DNA of 64,000 nucleotides from Cephalotus follicularis (lineage: Eukaryota > Streptophyta > Magnoliopsida > Oxalidales > Cephalotaceae), in the NCBI GenBank assembly GCA_001972305.1, contig BDDD01000998.1, positions 489,462-553,461 of the forward strand, given 5' to 3'. Position 1 is the stretch's first letter. Every line of letters begins with the position of its first letter. The position numbers and the translations under genes are program-made. This document shows positions 1-11,560 of the stretch, piece after piece. A model generated the notes under the pieces. It saw only the letters and a program-made list of their open reading frames with translations. It had not been told where the DNA came from and did not search any database.

Positions 1-73
1 CTTGGATAAGTTTCTCGGCAATTAATGTAACGTTTCCTGATGATTCTTTAAATCATTCCTTATAGGAGACAGA

Positions 74-268
74 ATGGACGGAAGGGGAAGAAATGTGAGG
101 TCCCGAACCATTGCGGATATCATTCCCCAAGGAGTGAATGAAGGAAGAGATCTGGTGGACCGCATAAACGAATATTTCCAACAGCAGATAGCTGCCAGCA
201 CGATTCATTTGCAAGAGATGAAGTGGTCATACATGGATCGTATTGCTGAATATTTCCAGCAACAGATA
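74..268 (+). pseudogene. Gag N-terminal part of element A
   Basis: The ATG at 74 follows the leader and is placed like the gag start of B. About 65 codons are readable, containing two similar segments ending in EYFQQQI (around residues 33-39 and 58-64), so a short internal duplication is likely. The frame is cut by element T at 269 and resumes in the same frame at 4218-4223, across the AGATA target duplication. Gag would form the virus-like particle. The continuation of the open frame into T (to 409) is not coding sequence of this gene. Confidence 0.7.
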
Positions 269-1228
269 TGTAATATCCCATTTTTCAGTATAGAATTTTC
301 GGGCTTTCCGATCTGTTTCGTATGGGCTGTCGATTTTTTTTCGGTTTGTGGACTGCCCATTTTTCGATTTGTTTTGCTTTTGTCTAGGCTTAGCAGGTTT
401 TGGAAATAGCCTAGTGGGTTTTGATATTAAGTCCATGAATAAATAAAATAATTTTTGGCTTTTTGTTTATTTGTTAAAACCCTTTTTCAGCACTTTTAAG
501 CAATTAAAAACCCTAACTTTACATTAAAAATTGTTTCTCTCTCTCTCTCCTGGCCAACTTCCCTCTCTCTCGTTCTCTCTCCCCTCTCACCCTCGATCGT
601 CGGCGTTGGTGCCGATATGGCGCCGGCGAAGGCACCGGTCGAACCCCCACGACCTCCTGAGTCCACTGGACCCAACCTCTACGCCGGACAACGGCACAAT
701 CAGCGTGCGCGACGTCTTCTCCCCTCGCCACTGTTGAACGCCATAGATCTGTCTCTGGTGATCGTCACGACATGCCAAGGACATATTCGGCATCCTGGCG
801 TCGAGAGGAAGCGAACCTGACCAGCCCCGACCATTGGAGACGCCGAAAAAGCAGAACGGCACAAAGTCAAGTCGCGGTCAAAAGCGATCATTCCGGCCAA
901 AGGAGGCGACGCCGTGGAAAATGCGCCATGGATATGTGATCACCGGCCTCAAACGCTCTAGACCGGCCCCTTTCAGCGTCTGACCGGTGAGGCGTGACAG
1001 ACACTCGCTGGCCAGCGGCGGCGCGTGAGCCCATGCGCGACTGTCTCTAGCGACATTTTTTTGGACAGTTTCCGACTCCGTTCTTCGCATAGGTGTGATC
1101 TGTTCCAGTTCCGCGATGTGATTATGGCTCTGTGCTCTGTTTTGACTGTTTTCGGTAAACTCTGAACCCTACTCCGTTAAATTCTAATTTCGGTTGAATT
1201 ATGTATTTATGTAATCGTTTTACGAGTT
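269..1228 (+). repeat. Truncated 5' LTR of element T
   Basis: Aligns by eye with the 3' LTR from 1724. It holds an extra stretch of about 430 bp (roughly 510-940: a CT-rich run and a GC-rich block) that the 3' LTR lacks. Similarity stops abruptly at about 1228, where the 3' LTR continues for about 2 kb more. A deletion therefore fused this LTR to sequence near the polypurine tract. Small open frames here (519-1090) are in GC-rich LTR sequence and look like no known protein. Confidence 0.75.
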
Positions 1229-1723
1229 TTCTTTACAGGGGGCATATGTCCGATAAACGAATACTACATGCCCAATTTTCAGGAGATTATAAGAGTTAGA
1301 ATGTACTCAATTGATTATTCCATTGACATGGATGCTTATGATATTATTGGATATGATTAAGCTCATCTTTGAGAGTATTGAAAGGATTGTTCTTCGCGTG
1401 CAAATGGTATATTTGATTTAGTTGTGATGTAGTTTGGTGTGGGCTGAGTCCTAGCATATAGATTGTGATGAGATATGAGAGTTAATCACCAAACATATAA
1501 ACCGTGGTCTATCAGGTGGCATGGAGTCCAATAAACGAATATGTCATGCCCGATTTTTGGGAAATCCTAAGAGTATGATTTTTAATGGTTATCCATACTG
1601 TTTTTAGATATTGTTTGAGGTTTTTGCTAATACGATATGGTGTGTTCCGTTGGGATAATCTGTTTGCTTCATGTTAGTAGTTGTTTAGATTTCGGGAAGA
1701 AATCTTTTTAAGGGGGGTGGAAA
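1229..1723 (+). other. Internal remnant and polypurine tract of element T
   Basis: About 500 bp without coding sequence. Two related blocks (around 1237-1285 and 1508-1550) share the core AAACGAATA followed by an ATGCCC-containing motif. The same block recurs inside the CACTA element at about 44300-44345 and 47696-47742. The segment ends in a purine tract (about 1710-1723, AAGGGGGGTGGAAA) immediately before the 3' LTR, where plus-strand DNA synthesis would be primed. Confidence 0.7.
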
Positions 1724-4217
1724 TGTAATATCCTGTTTTTCAGTATAGAATTTTTGGGCTTTTCGATCTGTTTCGTATGGGCTGTCGATTTTTTTTCGGT
1801 TCGTGGACTGCCAATTTTTCGATTTGTTTTGCTTTTGGCTAGGCTAAGCAGGTTTTGGCCTTAGCCTAGTGGGTTTTGATATTAAGTCCATGAATAAATA
1901 AAATAATTTTTGGCTTTTTCTTTACTTGTTAAAACCCCTTTTCAGCACTTTTAAGCAATTAAAAACCCTTTTCACCGGCCTCAAACTCTCAAAATCGGCC
2001 TTTTCAGCGTCTGACCGGCGACGCGTGATAGACGCGCGCCGGCCAGCGGCGGCACGTGATCCCACGCACTGCTGTCTCTGGCGACATTTTTTTGGACAGT
2101 TTATGACTCCGTTCTTCGCATAGGTGTGATCCGTTCCAGTTCCGCGATGTGATTATGGCTCTGTGCTCTATTTTGACTATTTTTTGTAAACTCTGAACCC
2201 TACTCCGTTAAATTCTATTTTCGGTTGAATTATGTATTTATGTAATCGTTTTACGATATTATGAGCTGAACTAGTATTATGATTCGAAATTGGATGAATT
2301 GGACAAATTGGACTTACCTTAGCGAATTGGAAATTATGTTTAGATGAGACTTCTGCGAATTGGACGTATTAAACCTATTATTATCTTATATGGTTATGAT
2401 CAGTGTACAATGACCCATGAGTTGAGGTCTGATTTTATTTCAAGTCCTTATGAGAACGATTTCATTTCTGTTAGATGTTTGCAACAACCGATGAGCGGTG
2501 TAGAGAAGTCTCGATTTATAATCTTAAGGTTATTTTTGTATTGCATGAGGTACGGATGTCCTTCTTTCTTGGCTATCCTTCTGATTTCTTTGAAATAATT
2601 TCAGATCCTATATTGGGTATGGATTTCCTTTCCTTGGTTACTCTATTAGTTTTATTGAAATGAATTCAGTTTTACTGTTACGAATGTGGTACGGATTTTC
2701 TGCTCTTTGGCTATCTGTTTTTATTGGGACTATCCCGTTTGACCTTTATGAATAATGTACGAATGTTTCGTTCCTTGATACCCTCCTACTGTTTTTATGG
2801 TAAAAAGATAGCTTTACTTTATGAATATGTCCCTTCGATTTTATGAACTCCGTTATGCTCCGTATTTTGATATGTTTAGAAATAAAATCGGTAAGATATT
2901 TTTGAGAAAATAAATATTTTTTGACTTTATGTTTTGGCTCTGAAATGTTTACGAAATGTTATGCAGCCTTGGATATTTCATAAAATCTGTTTTACTAATA
3001 AAGTTTAATACTACCGGTTTTACAAACTAAGTATGACTTTCACATACGAAAGTATACGGATTTTGGATTTGATAAGGAACATGACTTCTACTATCGAAGT
3101 TTATTAAACGAACATGACTTTCATATTAGGAAGTATGTTAACTTTGGATAAGGATATACAGAGATATTTCCCACCTATGGGGTGTACCAAAGGCATGTCG
3201 TAGGCCTAGCACGGGGACATGACACTTCCGTAGCGGTGTGATTAGTCTACGACATCTCTCTATGTTTTGAATAAGTCCCATGAGGTGGACTTACGGATCC
3301 GCTATGTGATAGAGGCGTATGGACCAATCCTAGGATATATTAAGGATTTGGATTTTGGGGATTGATTGTGTAGTGTTGTACACGTCTTTCCGTCGGAGCA
3401 TGTGGTCCTTGCAAACCCCTTGCACTTATGTATATGTACTTTGGATCTCTATTATGAGATTTCGGAATCGGATAAGTCTCTGTTATATGTTTTGGATCTC
3501 TTTGATGAGATTTTGGAATCGAATAAATTTTGTTTTGCAACCCTTTTTAACTCGGACAATGTTAAAGAGATTTTGACTATCATTTTGAATATCGTTTTGG
3601 GATTTTGATTTGCATTTGAAAATTGAATTATGCTTTGAAAATCAGATTTTGGTTCCAGATATCGTTTTTGAACTTTGTTAACGTTTTGAAATTTGGATAT
3701 TTGTTTTGAATTGATAGAACTGTTTATAATTATTTTTATACATGTGTCGTATGATATTTCAAGGTTCAGGTATTTTCTATCCTTTAAATTATCGTTTTAT
3801 GTTTTATGATTCTATATCCGTACTGAGGTTTGCTCAGCCGCGTTTTTGTTTCCATGCGGCAGGTTTTTAGGGACAGCATGGGCAAGTGTGATGAGAGAGT
3901 TACCCTATGTCAGAGGATCATCTAAGAGTTTGATCTGGTTATGTTTTTAGTAGTGATATGGTCGTGTATAGGCCAGTTATCTAAACAGTATTGTGATTTT
4001 TGGATTATGACATTTTGGTCTATGATAAAGTTTTTAGATTATGTTTCAGATTCAGTTTATGTTTCATGATTATACATGTTTTCAGATTTTTAGAACCACC
4101 ACGTATTGATGATGATTAATACTAAGATTAAGATCTTTGATATGTTTTAGTTCAGTTTTGTGTGACACACCGATCCCGAATCGGGAGTGATCCCGGTTCT
4201 GAATCGGGGGTGTTACA
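1724..4217 (+). repeat. 3' LTR of element T (2494 bp)
   Basis: Complete LTR with TG...CA ends, directly preceded by a polypurine tract. It has a CTGAG-loop-CTCAG block at 3823-3837, about 380 bp before the 3' end; the same block is in G at 24901-24923. The long AT-rich middle (2250-4200) has only short spurious frames. No genes. Confidence 0.85.
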
Positions 4218-4855
4218 AGATAGCTGCTAATACAGCTCACTTAGAGGAAATACGACAGTTGTGTGTTCTAACTCAACAAGTTAAGCGGACTAGACCAGCT
4301 CCGTCAGAATGGCAAGATGGTGGCTCTTCAACCAAGTCATCAAAGAACAGTTCTCAGCAAACGGCCGCTAAGGGAACTCCGAGTCAAGAAGATGATATAA
4401 GGCCTGGGTCTTGCTTCTACTGCGGTCGTGAAGGCCATCAAGTGAAAGACTGTTGGTTGAAGAATAAGTTATGCATGAGATGTGGGGCGACTGGTCATGT
4501 GATGAAGAATTGTACAGGGGATCCATCTCAACAAACTGCTAACTGTGGAACTCCTGATCAAGGGAGTAATATGGGAATTGGAGCTTGTTATCACTGTGGT
4601 CGTAAGGGTCACTTACAAAAAGATTGCTGGAGGATGAATGGACTGTGTTTGAGGTGTGGGGCATCTGGCCATTCCGTGAAGGACTGTCCAAAGAGTCCTG
4701 CTACGGCGCCTATGGGGCCTATGAGCAATAGCGATGCCGTAACTGGACCTTCGCAACGGGGAAACAAGGGCAAGGGCATCATGAGAGGTACGATTTTCAC
4801 TCTCACTTGCATCATACTTGATCATAATGCCTTTAATTGGTTGACTATATTATAG
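4218..4855 (+). pseudogene. Gag nucleocapsid part of element A with four CCHC zinc knuckles
   Basis: Continues gag after T. About 14 codons of the N-terminal region are followed directly by a Ser/Lys-rich linker, so the usual central gag domain is missing. Four CX2CX4HX4C knuckles are visible: CFYCGREGHQVKDC, CMRCGATGHVMKNC, CYHCGRKGHLQKDC and CLRCGASGHSVKDC. They form two similar pairs, pointing to an internal duplication; element B has only one pair. The knuckles would bind RNA in the particle. The frame ends at a stop at 4853-4855, before any protease. Confidence 0.8.
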
Positions 4856-5040
4856 CCATAGTTAAGTGGATGTTAAGTTGGACGTTTGGGACCAACTAAT
4901 GAGTAAGGGAATGATGATTCTCAGTACCATGTTAAGGGATGGTTATACATATGCGTAGACTAGTATGGGTCCACACACATACTTAGTGGACTTCTAGGAC
5001 CCGGATAACGTAACCAAAGATTATGAATCGTATAGTGAGT
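4856..5040 (+). other. Degraded gag-pol junction of element A
   Basis: About 185 bp with no readable domain. Protease and the first part of reverse transcriptase, normally about 1.3 kb here (compare B), are absent, so a large deletion lies in this stretch. Confidence 0.5.
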
Positions 5041-5663
5041 CGAGGGCGTTCTCCAAGCTCGATTTGGGATCAGATATCACCAATTGAGGGTGAGGGAAGG
5101 AGATATTGAGAAGACTGCTTTTCGAATAAGGTACGGTCACTACAAGTCCTTGTGATGCCTTTTGGGTGTTACCAATGCACCGGCTGCGTTCATGTCATTA
5201 ATGAACGATGTGTTTCGACCGTACCTGGATCAGTTTGTTGTTGTGTTTATTGACGACGTACTAGTATACTCAAGAGTGAGGAAGAGCATGCTAGCCACCT
5301 GAGGTTGGCTTTGCAGATTCTCTGAGAATAGTAGCTGTATGCCAATTCAGTAAGTGTGAATTTTTGCTTGACCGTGTGATCTTTCTTGGTCACATTGTAT
5401 CTGGAGAAGGTTTGGCGGTGGACCTGTCAAAGACAGAGGTGGTACGAGATTGGCCACAGCCGAAGAATGAGACGGAGGTTCACAATTTTCTTGACTTGGC
5501 GGGATATTACAGGAGGTTTATCCAGAACTTTTCAAGGATAGCCAAGCCCTTGACTAGACTGACCCAGAAGACCACCTTGTTTGTCTGGGATGAAGATTGT
5601 GAAGCCAGTTTCCTTGAACTGAAGGATCGGTTGGTTTCCACTCCTATCCTGGCATTACCCTAG
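5041..5663 (+). pseudogene. Reverse transcriptase C-terminal part of element A (broken)
   Basis: Ty3 reverse transcriptase from the FSKLDL region on, in several frames. A copy of the catalytic motif (FIDDV) is seen near 5250 but the frame around it is shifted. From 5364 a 99-codon open frame covers the end of the polymerase and the connection: FLGHIVSGEGL, the DWPQPK motif and the GYYRRFI motif. It ends at a TAG (5661-5663) where an intact element would read on into RNase H. Not functional. Confidence 0.8.
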
Positions 5664-6629
5664 GGTAATGAGTGCTTTGCAGTCTATAGCGATGCATCGG
5701 GTAAGGGCTTGGGTTGCGTGTTGATGCAACGAGGAAGAGTGATCGCTTATGCTTCGCAGAAGCTAAAGCGTTACGAAGGGAATTACCCGACTCATGATCT
5801 TGAACTGGCAGCTATTATCTTTGCTCTTCAGAAATGGAGACACTACTTGTATGGAACTCTGTTTGAGATCTTTACCGATCATAGGAGTTTGGGGTACCTG
5901 TTTTGTCAGGACACACTGAACATGAGACAGCGTAGGTGGGTAGAGTTCTTTAATGATTATGACTACAGTATCCAGTACCACCTGGGGAAAGCGAATGTAG
6001 TCGCTGATGCCTTGAGCCGCAAGGCTATAATTGCCAGTATGATGGTGTCGCAATGGAAGATGTTAGAAGACTTCCAAGAATGGTCTCCATTCAACCAGTC
6101 ACCGGGGATCTTTCTAGCCGACATGCGAGTACAGCCTGTGTTACTTGATCACATCTGGGATGCACAACCACACGATCCAAAGTTGCAACGGATTCGGGAG
6201 AACCTGGATTCGGAATCCGATTTTCAAGTGCATGCTGATGGTATTTTGAGATATCGGGGACGCGTGTGTCTTCGTAACGAACCAAGACTGAAGGATGAGT
6301 TACTCTGCGGGACTCATAAATTTCTGTACAGTATTCATCCTAGTAGCACCAAGATGTACCAAGATATGAAGAAGACTTACTGGTGGCACGGCATGAAGCG
6401 CGAATTCGCAGAATATGTTGCGAAGTATTTGACTTGCCTGAGGGTCAAGGCCGAACACCAGAGACCGGCAAGACTGTTGCAGTCATTACCAGTGGCAGAG
6501 TGGAAATGGGAACACATCACGATGGACTTTGTTTTTGGATTTCCACCGACTAGGCATCGTCATAATGCAGTGTGGGTTATTGTTGATAGACTCACCAAAT
6601 CAACACTTCTTGCCTACACACGTCACTGA
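5664..6629 (+). pseudogene. RNase H and integrase N-terminal part of element A
   Basis: Resumes just past the TAG. RNase H motifs are [27 protein letters not shown] and ADALSR. Then comes the linker and the integrase HHCC zinc region (HKF...HPSSTKMYQD, CLRVKAEHQ; the first Cys of the usual CLTCQRVK is shifted to CLRV), followed by MDFVFGFP with the first catalytic Asp. The open frame 5709-6629 then shifts, and the core continues in another frame from about 6590. Confidence 0.8.
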
Positions 6630-7043
6630 TTCAGCGAGCAAGTTGGCTCGATTATATGTGAAGGAGATTGTGAGACTGCACGGTGTTCCGGTGAGCATCG
6701 TTTGTGATAGGGATTTGATCTTCACTTCCAACTTATGGAAGAGATTCCAGACTGCATTCGGAACAAGATTGAATCTCAGTACTGCTTTTCACCCTCAAAC
6801 CGATGGACAGTCTGAGCGTGCCATCTAGACCTTGGAGGATATGCTACGGGCTTGCATTATTGATTTTGCTGGTACTTGGGAGGATCACATTCCTTTGATA
6901 GAGTTCTCTTATAATAACAGCTATCATTCCAGTATCGGCATGGCACCATTTGAGGCGATGTATGGGAGGAAGTGCAGATCTCCTGTGTGTTGGGACGAGG
7001 TTGGGGAACGACCATTGCTTGGGTCGGATTTGGTGGAGGAGAC
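6590..7043 (+). pseudogene. Integrase catalytic core of element A, cut by solo LTR S
   Basis: Holds CDRDLIFTS with the second catalytic Asp and the FHPQTDGQSER motif with the catalytic Glu, then a TAG at 6826-6828, then the MAPFEAMYGRKC region. At 7043 the frame is interrupted by S and resumes at 8355 within the next domain. Integrase would join the element ends to target DNA. Confidence 0.85.
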
Positions 7044-8354
7044 TGTTTAGCATAAAAATGTGTTATTTTTAATGAGATATTTGTGATATTTTTATGCTTG
7101 GAATAGACTACTTTGGTTGTGTTATATTGATTTTCAGGTACAAGTGCAAAATGACCAAAGTGCAAGAATACTACCCAAAAGTGTGCAAATTGGAGCTTAA
7201 AAGTGTAAAGATTGAAGAATTGACAAATTCGGTAGAAACATAGTGAAAAACATCGATGTTTATCATACGGATCGATGTCTTTTCTGGGCTTACATCAAAC
7301 ACGTCGACGTTTTTTTTAGGATCGACGTCTTTTCTGGAAAATGCAACTGACCTTCAAGAGCTATGAGGAAGGGATCGACGTCTATCATCATAGGGATCGA
7401 CGTCTTTGAGCAAAATCTACCTGTAACTTTTGGAACAAAAGACATCGACGTCTTTCATCATAGGAGTCGACGTCTTTCGTGCGCATCTCAGCAAAACGCG
7501 ACTTTTACAAGAAGACATCGACGTCTTTCAAAAGCAGTCGACGCCTTCCTCTGCAGCAGAAATAGAAAGTTAGATTTTTTGCCATATTTTGTAACTAGGA
7601 TTGCTTTATTTCCATTTTTGATCAATTTTGTAGTATAAAAACAACGTAATGCCGGCCAAATTAGTAGAGTGTGTGGAAGTAGCCACCTCCCTCCTTCTTT
7701 TCTTTTTACTTTAGTTTTCTTAATGTTTTGTAGCTAGTTTTTCAAGGTTTTTGGTTAGAACAAAGCCTACGTTATTATTGTTTCAATTCCATCAATAAAA
7801 ATCCTTGAATATTTTATTTGTTCTTCAATTTTTATGCCTTCATACACACTTTGTCTGTCTGATTAAAATCCACAAACATCTTGTCGGTGAAGCTGAAAGT
7901 TGGTGAATAAATGGTGCTTAAATCAACGGAGTCTACTCATATGATTTGTCGCAACAAACACACTTCATATAGACCTAGCATGTCTACTCATACGTCTTGT
8001 CTTATTAAAATCCACAGTTCGTATAGACCTAGCATGTCTACTCATACGTCTTGTCATCACCGCCGCACTCCATATTGACCTAGCTGCCGCTGATTATCAA
8101 GGTATGATCGGTCAATTAAATGGAATTGTTCAATACAATCTATGGTGAGTTTCTATACCCTAAAACCCCTTTTTAATTATATATTTTCTCTTAGCTTATA
8201 TTCATTAGTTTTTAATAGTTTATCTCAAAATTGGTATACTTCGCCTAGGTTGGATAGATTATAACTAGTTTATCGTTTCCCTGCGTTCGACCCGTTACTG
8301 CATGATCCGTGCACTTGCGGCTATAAATTTTAAAACATTCTTTTTACGTGAACA
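7044..8354 (+). mobile_element. Solo LTR S (Athila-type, 1311 bp) in element A integrase
   Basis: Starts TGTTTAGC and ends GTGAACA, flanked by the perfect 5 bp duplication GAGAC (7039-7043 and 8355-8359). The same LTR occurs in two pieces, on the minus strand, at the ends of Athila element D. A TATA-like box lies at about 7634 (TATAAAAA), followed by a pyrimidine-rich stretch typical of a transcript start. About ten GTCGAC/ATCGACG-type motifs lie at 7249-7560, just upstream of the TATA. No internal region is present, so it formed by LTR-LTR recombination. Confidence 0.92.
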
Positions 8355-8885
8355 GAGACTTCAGAGAAAGTCAAGTTCATCAAAGAGAAGTTGCTAGTAG
8401 CACAGAGTCGGCAGAAGAGCTATGTCGATAATGTGAAGAGAAGGCCTTTAACCTTCAATGTTGGGGATCACGTGTTTTTGAAGGTATCTCTGTGGAAGGG
8501 GGTACAAAGATTCGGGAAGAAGGGCAAGTTAGCGCCACGCTATATTGGTCCTTTTGAGATTCTAGAGAGGGTTGGGGAGGTATCTTATCAGCTAGCCTTG
8601 TCTCCTACATTGTCGAGTATACATGATGTCTTCCATGTATCGATGCTACGAGGGTATATCCGAGATCCATCACATGTCCTGGATTATGACTCGGTTACGG
8701 TGAGGGATGATCTTTCTTGCGAGGAGTCACCCGTGAGAATCTTGGATTAGAAGACACAGGTGTTGAGGAACCGGTCCATTCCGATGGTAAAGGTTCAGTG
8801 AAAATTTCATCGGCCGGATGAAGCGACTTGGGAACGTGAGGATGACATCCGAGAACGTTACCCACATTTATTTTAGTATTGTGTT
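8355..8885 (+). pseudogene. Integrase C-terminal domain and chromodomain-like tail of element A
   Basis: Open from 8391 to 8750: RQKSYVD, VGDHVFLKVS, KGKLAPRYIGPFEIL, the VFHVSML motif and DPSHVLDYD. A stop at 8748-8750 and another near 8800 interrupt the tail, which ends with the ATWEREDDIRERYPHLF motif typical of the chromodomain end of Tekay-type chromoviruses. That domain would steer integration to heterochromatin. Not functional here. Confidence 0.85.
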
Positions 8886-8906
8886 AATTTGGAGGACGAA
8901 AATTCT

Positions 8907-8921
8907 TGAAGGAGGGGTGGA
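8907..8921 (+). promoter_or_regulatory. Polypurine tract of element A
   Basis: Purine-rich GAAGGAGGGGTGGA directly before the TGTAACGCCC start of the 3' LTR; plus-strand primer site in the family. Confidence 0.8.
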
Positions 8922-11560
8922 TGTAACGCCCGGTATTTTTGTTTTGTAATATTTCATCCTAAGATAAAATCTTATGTTGAATTAATGAAAATGTTGGAGA
9001 TTTAGACCTCAATAATGCTTCCAAACCCTAATTATTGTTTTGGGAAAAGAAATGTGCATGATAAACCAAAAACGGTGTAGTTTTGGGAAAACGCGTCGAT
9101 GTCTTTGGAAAGACGTCGACGCCTATTGAGTAAAGGCGTACGTGAATGCATGTACATGCACGTCGATGTAGGCAAAGACATCGACCCCCACGTATGAAAA
9201 GGAAAAAGACATCGACGTCTATGGAAGACGTCGACGTCTTTTGAAAGAACATCTGTCATGATTAACACTGACAGAATAACATGCAATGGGCAATTTTTGA
9301 GGCATCATCCAGGCACCTTGACATGCACAATGCGACGTGTTGATCATGCTGGTGTATTGCTAGGCATGCTCAAAACGTGCCCCTCACCTGGTGCATGCAA
9401 GAGGATATACCATCTTCATCTGCAACCTGCAGAAGGGAAAAAGAGAAAAGGGCCAAAACCAGAGGAGGGTGAGCACGTGAGGGTGTGGTTATCTGTAAAG
9501 CAAGAGAGAAGGGGAGGGTTTCTGCCACAATAAAACACCTCTTCCTTCCTCTCTCTCTCAGCTAAAAACAGTGAGAAAGGGAAACAGTGAGTGTGAGAAA
9601 GAGACAGCCACCATTGTTGAGCTTGATTGGAGCTAGAGACTTGGAGCTCGTGGATAGCAGTTGTTGGGAGGATCTTGGAGCTGCTATGGCAGGGGAAAGT
9701 GATGATCTTATATATGCATTTTGGGTTTTAATTTAATGAATACCATTGATGATTTGCATGTTAATGGGTGAATTGTGATTCTGGACTAGTTGTGATGACT
9801 ACTATGATGTACGGAGTTAACATGCATGTGTAAATTACATGAATATTGAAATGGGTTGTGTATGGATGATTTTGATAATGGCTTGCTATGTTAAAAGTAT
9901 GTAGAAAACGTTATGGGTTGGATAAACGTCGACGTCTACCTGAAGACATCGATGTCTTCGTGTTCGTATGAAAAAGACATCGATGTTTGAGTAAAAGCAT
10001 CGGCGCCGTTTCTGGGTAATCATAGAACTGTAATGTTTATTGCAGATAGCAATGTAGCCACTTGGGATTACATGTTTGGTTACGAATTAACGTTATGGTT
10101 ACATACTATGATAACTAGTAGCTTTTCTTACGCCTTGAGAGGTTAAGTTTCACTTAGATGAGGATTTAGGGGCTGAATTCTTCCCTCCAGAATCCAGACT
10201 CCCGAACTGATACCTTCTGGTATCATAAAGACATCGATGTCTTTAGAAAGGCATCGACGTCTTTGATCCAAAAATGTCTGGGAATAACTGTACATAGGAT
10301 CGATGCCTTAGGGTAAAGACGTCGACGTCTTAGGGATAGACATCGACGCCTATCTCCCTGTTTAATGGAATTTCACTTGAATGGGACCCGCTAGATCCGA
10401 AACGATCCTAGGAACGATCCTAGATGCATTCTGAGTATATGTTTGCATTATTACTGTGATTTGCATTATGGTTGATTTCTAAAAGTGTTAACCATTTTGA
10501 AAGGCTTTCATGATTACTAAAATCATTACTGTACGAAAATGTATATTTGTCAACATATGATTTTATATATTTTCGAAATGATTGGGGAAGTATTTCCAAA
10601 CACGGAGAAATGTTTTAAAGGATTGGTTACACAATCAAATGTCTTGTTTTAAGTTTCATAACTTATCACAACTTGTGAATGGAGTAATATATTGTAAACA
10701 AATATATTTGATCAAGTAATTATATTTTATTGCTTGACTTGTACTGTCCAATGCTTGTGCCTGTTGATTATTAGCCACTGTGCTAATAACCTGTTGATTA
10801 TTTAGCCACTGTGCTAGTAACCTGCTGTTCGTTTAGCCTCCGTGGTAAACAACATACGGAGGACTTGCTCCAAGCCATTTGCAAACGGGGATGGGGTAAG
10901 AGTGCATGACGTTGGGGCCAGGAGGTGGCGACGGTTATGACGACTTGCTTGTCTGGTTCCTTATGGGACATATTTGCTGCTTGTATTGATATAACTTATG
11001 AGGTTATACCTGTGCTATAATTTTATATGTATATACGAAGATAAAATTACTGTGAAAATTACATGTCATACTGCATCATAATGCATTCATTCATGATACT
11101 CATTATCATATGACTCGAACTGTATTTATGAGTCTTTTCACTTAGCCGAGTGAGGACAGAGGCTAACCCCTACTGTAACAGATTGACGGAGTGGATATGA
11201 TATGGAGCATGCATGGAGACTTAAAGAGAAGACTGAGTTGTTTCTCTTATTTCTTGTACTGGGTTAATGGACATTGGTCATGTTATTTGGATTATTGTAA
11301 CAAAGGTTATTTTGTTATCTCGTACTGTATTTTCACGCTCCGTTTTTGGGCGATCAACAATGGTGTTGGGTTTTATATTAAATTGTTGGGTATCGCATAG
11401 TATGGGATGCGTGATACATGTTTTGATTCAGCTTATATCATGTTATTGCTTCCGCTACTGAAGATTTTTGTTTACACGTTTATCGCATGAGCTGAATTAT
11501 ATTGTGTTCATTGCCTTACCGCTTTAACATTGACCTCTTGTGAAAGAACGGGGCGTGACA
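8922..11560 (+). repeat. 3' LTR of element A (2639 bp)
   Basis: Runs from TGTAACGCCC to GGGGCGTGACA. A TATA-like ATAAAACA lies at about 9530, followed by CT repeats as in a transcript leader. Two clusters of GTCGAC/ATCGAC motifs flank the promoter: about 9087-9245 upstream and 9925-10345 downstream. The conserved TTAGCC...GGCTAA block is at 11142-11166. No coding sequence; the small open frames inside are repeats read as protein. Confidence 0.85.

Larger units (their letters stand above)
269..4217 (+). mobile_element. Element T: non-coding, internally deleted LTR retrotransposon in A gag
   Basis: Starts TGTAATATCC at 269 and ends GGTGTTACA at 4217. It is flanked by the perfect 5 bp duplication AGATA (264-268 and 4218-4222), and the gag frame of A is restored when T is removed. 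It has a truncated 5' LTR (269 to about 1228), a short internal remnant, a polypurine tract and a complete 3' LTR (1724-4217). No retroelement protein is readable. It belongs to the same LTR family as solo LTR G: both share termini, a CTGAG/CTCAG hairpin and the region before the 3' end. Confidence 0.88.
1..11560 (+). mobile_element. Element A: Ty3 (Tekay-like chromovirus) LTR retrotransposon, 5' LTR outside window
   Basis: A plus-strand Ty3 element. The window opens in its untranslated leader (1-73), which resembles the leader of element B. Gag starts at 74, pol remnants run to about 8880, a purine-rich tract lies at 8907-8921 and the 3' LTR is 8922-11560. T (269-4217) and S (7044-8354) are inserted in it. 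The middle of gag, all of protease and the first part of reverse transcriptase are missing, so A cannot be autonomous. A chromodomain-like tail after integrase and similarity to B place it in the chromoviruses; Tekay is my best lineage guess. It is inserted in LTR X. Confidence 0.85.

Noticed and set aside
7249-7560. CRISPR-like array of spaced short palindromes
   Set aside because: The repeats are too short, variable in spacing and form, lie inside a plant LTR, and there are no cas genes.
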